Both the position numbers and the translations under genes were made by a program. The notes under the pieces are model-generated. The model did not search any database and had not been told where the DNA came from. It saw only the letters and a program-made list of their open reading frames with translations. A stretch of DNA of 64,000 nt from Manis javanica (taxonomy: Eukaryota; Chordata; Mammalia; Pholidota; Manidae), in contig NC_133161.1 in the NCBI RefSeq assembly GCF_040802235.1, positions 145,257,121 to 145,321,120 on the forward strand, written 5' to 3'. Below, piece by piece: positions 63,601 to 64,000 of this stretch; position 1 is the stretch's first letter; each line of letters starts with the position of its first letter.

Positions 63601-63970
63601 GTGAAATGACAAAAATACTGCCTTTGACTAATGCAGATATCCACTCCTTGTCCTGTTGGGCCTGCCTGGGAAGACATTATTGCTGTGTTTGTTTTTCATG
63701 AGAGCCTTAAAAATGATCAATAGTGTCTCTATATTATTCACTCACCATCTGTATATTCTGCCCAAGTGAATACATTTGAAATGTCTGGGCTTGCTTTGTT
63801 TAGGTGTTCACATGGTCCTCTCCTTGGAGATTAAAGCAGATGCTCATGTCTGGGGTTATGTTGGAGAAAAGATCAAGTTGAAATGCACCTTCAAGTCAAC
63901 TTTCTCTGTCACTGATAAACTCACCATAGACTGGACCTACCGCCCTCCTAGGAGCAGCCGCACAGAATCA
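54616..63970 (+). CDS. MPZL3: Myelin protein zero-like 3, N-terminal half (partial, runs past the window)
   Basis: Two coding exons, 54616-54688 (73 nt) and 63804-63970 (167 nt), lie in this window. The remaining exons are beyond 64000. It has a signal peptide (MQPSGAAGGRGCALRPLLGI), then LEIKADAHVWGYVGEKIKLK, CTFKSTFSVTDKLTIDWTYR and PPRSSRTES. The first Ig cysteine (LKCTF) and strand C tryptophan (DWTYR) are present. Human MPZL3 is about 235 residues with one Ig domain and a transmembrane helix. It is linked to skin and hair and to mitochondrial and lipid roles from mouse work. Identity is secure, extent partial. Confidence 0.95.
55770..55850 (+). repeat. (CA)n/(CGCA)n microsatellite
   Basis: CA and CGCA repeats alternate over about 75 bp. 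Alternating purine-pyrimidine sequence of this kind can adopt Z-DNA in vitro. Confidence 0.92.
56030..56360 (-). repeat. L1 LINE 3' region, antisense
   Basis: 'cagctttattgagacattat', 'tttcagtatattcactgagt' and 'acattctcatcacccaaaag' are L1 3' features in reverse. Confidence 0.7.
58000..58460. repeat. Ancient interspersed repeat, family unassigned
   Basis: 'tggcaggaggttggcaggca', 'ctgcgtccctctatggctac' and 'tttcttgcctagaccctgac' recur in mammalian genomes as I recall. I cannot name the family. It explains the long chance open frames here. Confidence 0.4.
58945..59185. mobile_element. hAT-Charlie-type non-autonomous element
   Basis: The ends are inverted ('ggtttggcaaactttg' and 'ggcccatgggccattg'), and the interior holds 'cagccttagacaatacgtaa' and 'ataacactttatttac'. 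This is a MER-type element with terminal inverted repeats. Subfamily not assigned. Confidence 0.7.
59185..60085 (+). repeat. L2 LINE fragment
   Basis: L2-type 'ttcccattactctaagaata', 'tgtctggaatgctgtcctcc' and a tail near 60000-60080. Decayed. Confidence 0.55.
61190..62450. repeat. Ancient LINE-type stretch with MIRs
   Basis: Ancient LINE-derived sequence at about 61190-61540, a reverse MIR at 61550-61800 ('aggaaattgcagctggaata') and another at 62260-62450. Confidence 0.5.
62771..63180 (+). mobile_element. Recent 5'-truncated L1 with target-site duplications in MPZL3 intron 1
   Basis: The body (62788-63163) is an L1 3' end in sense orientation with 'gttgttaacaaccatttgat', 'caataaatatgagagatgcc' and an A12 run. 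The flanks are 17-nt direct repeats with one mismatch, at 62771-62787 and 63164-63180 (AAAAAATGATCC[G/A]TTTA). It is lineage-recent. Confidence 0.8.
63804..63970 (+). CDS. MPZL3: MPZL3 exon 2: first half of the Ig domain
   Basis: 167 nt, starting after TTTGTTTAG and ending ATCA|GTAAGC. The length equals MPZL2 exon 2, consistent with common origin. Confidence 0.95.
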
Positions 63971-63975
63971 GTAAG

Positions 63976-63995
63976 CATATATATATATATATATA
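63976..63995 (+). repeat. (AT)n microsatellite next to the exon 2 donor
   Basis: An AT repeat begins a few bases after the MPZL3 exon 2 splice donor and runs to the window edge. Confidence 0.85.
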
Positions 63996-64000
63996 CACTC

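Larger units (their letters stand above)
54689..63803 (+). other. MPZL3 intron 1
   Basis: A 9.1-kb intron with no gene that I can support. It holds a (CA/CG)n tract, L1 and L2 fragments, a hAT element and a recent L1 tail (listed separately), with other ancient repeat sequence in between. Confidence 0.6.

Overview
This window is mammalian nuclear DNA. It holds the CD3 / myelin-protein-zero-like gene cluster known from human chromosome 11q23, in the reverse of the usual human orientation. From left to right: CD3G (minus), CD3D (plus), CD3E (minus), MPZL2 (plus) and the first two coding exons of MPZL3 (plus, running off the right edge). Every coding exon was placed by translating the strand, comparing with the human proteins from memory, and finding a GT..AG junction in the right phase. 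The four complete genes give intact products of 181 (CD3G), 171 (CD3D), 202 (CD3E) and 215 (MPZL2) residues. I see no broken host gene.

Organism: the genome carries ancient mammalian repeats (MIR, L2, old L1, MER5/MER20 hAT elements), and the younger insertions are L1 3' ends. I saw no Alu, B1/B2, ruminant BovB/Bov-tA or carnivore tRNA-Lys SINE in 64 kb. That points to a laurasiatherian in which SINEs are quiet. The L1 tails resemble those I remember from pangolins (Manis), but this is recall rather than a search result.

Layout: 1-1,240 is intergenic, with an L1 nested in an older L1. CD3G (about 1,260-7,425) and CD3D (about 9,200-12,565) are divergent, head to head, with about 1.8 kb between their 5' ends. 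A lineage-recent L1 fragment with target-site duplications sits in that shared control region. CD3D and CD3E are tail to tail across about 5.8 kb, mostly an L1 carrying a nested ERVL-type LTR. CD3E (about 18,325-27,965) has three microexons of 21, 15 and 24 nt. About 16 kb of repeat-rich DNA follows, including two young tandem duplications and a solo LTR. MPZL2 runs from about 44.1 to 53.5 kb. MPZL3 starts in a CpG-rich promoter near 54.5 kb, and its first intron spans 9.1 kb.

Function: CD3 gamma, delta and epsilon form the gamma-epsilon and delta-epsilon heterodimers of the T-cell receptor complex. All three keep the Ig fold, the CxxC stalk, an acidic transmembrane residue and one ITAM. MPZL2 and MPZL3 are single-Ig-domain adhesion proteins of epithelia and related tissues. 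The window is a conserved host locus. I found no undescribed gene system. The points worth a second look are lineage-specific: glycosylation-site turnover in CD3G and CD3D, CD3E microexon divergence, recent L1 and LTR insertions, tandem duplications, and a candidate RFX X-box in the MPZL3 promoter.
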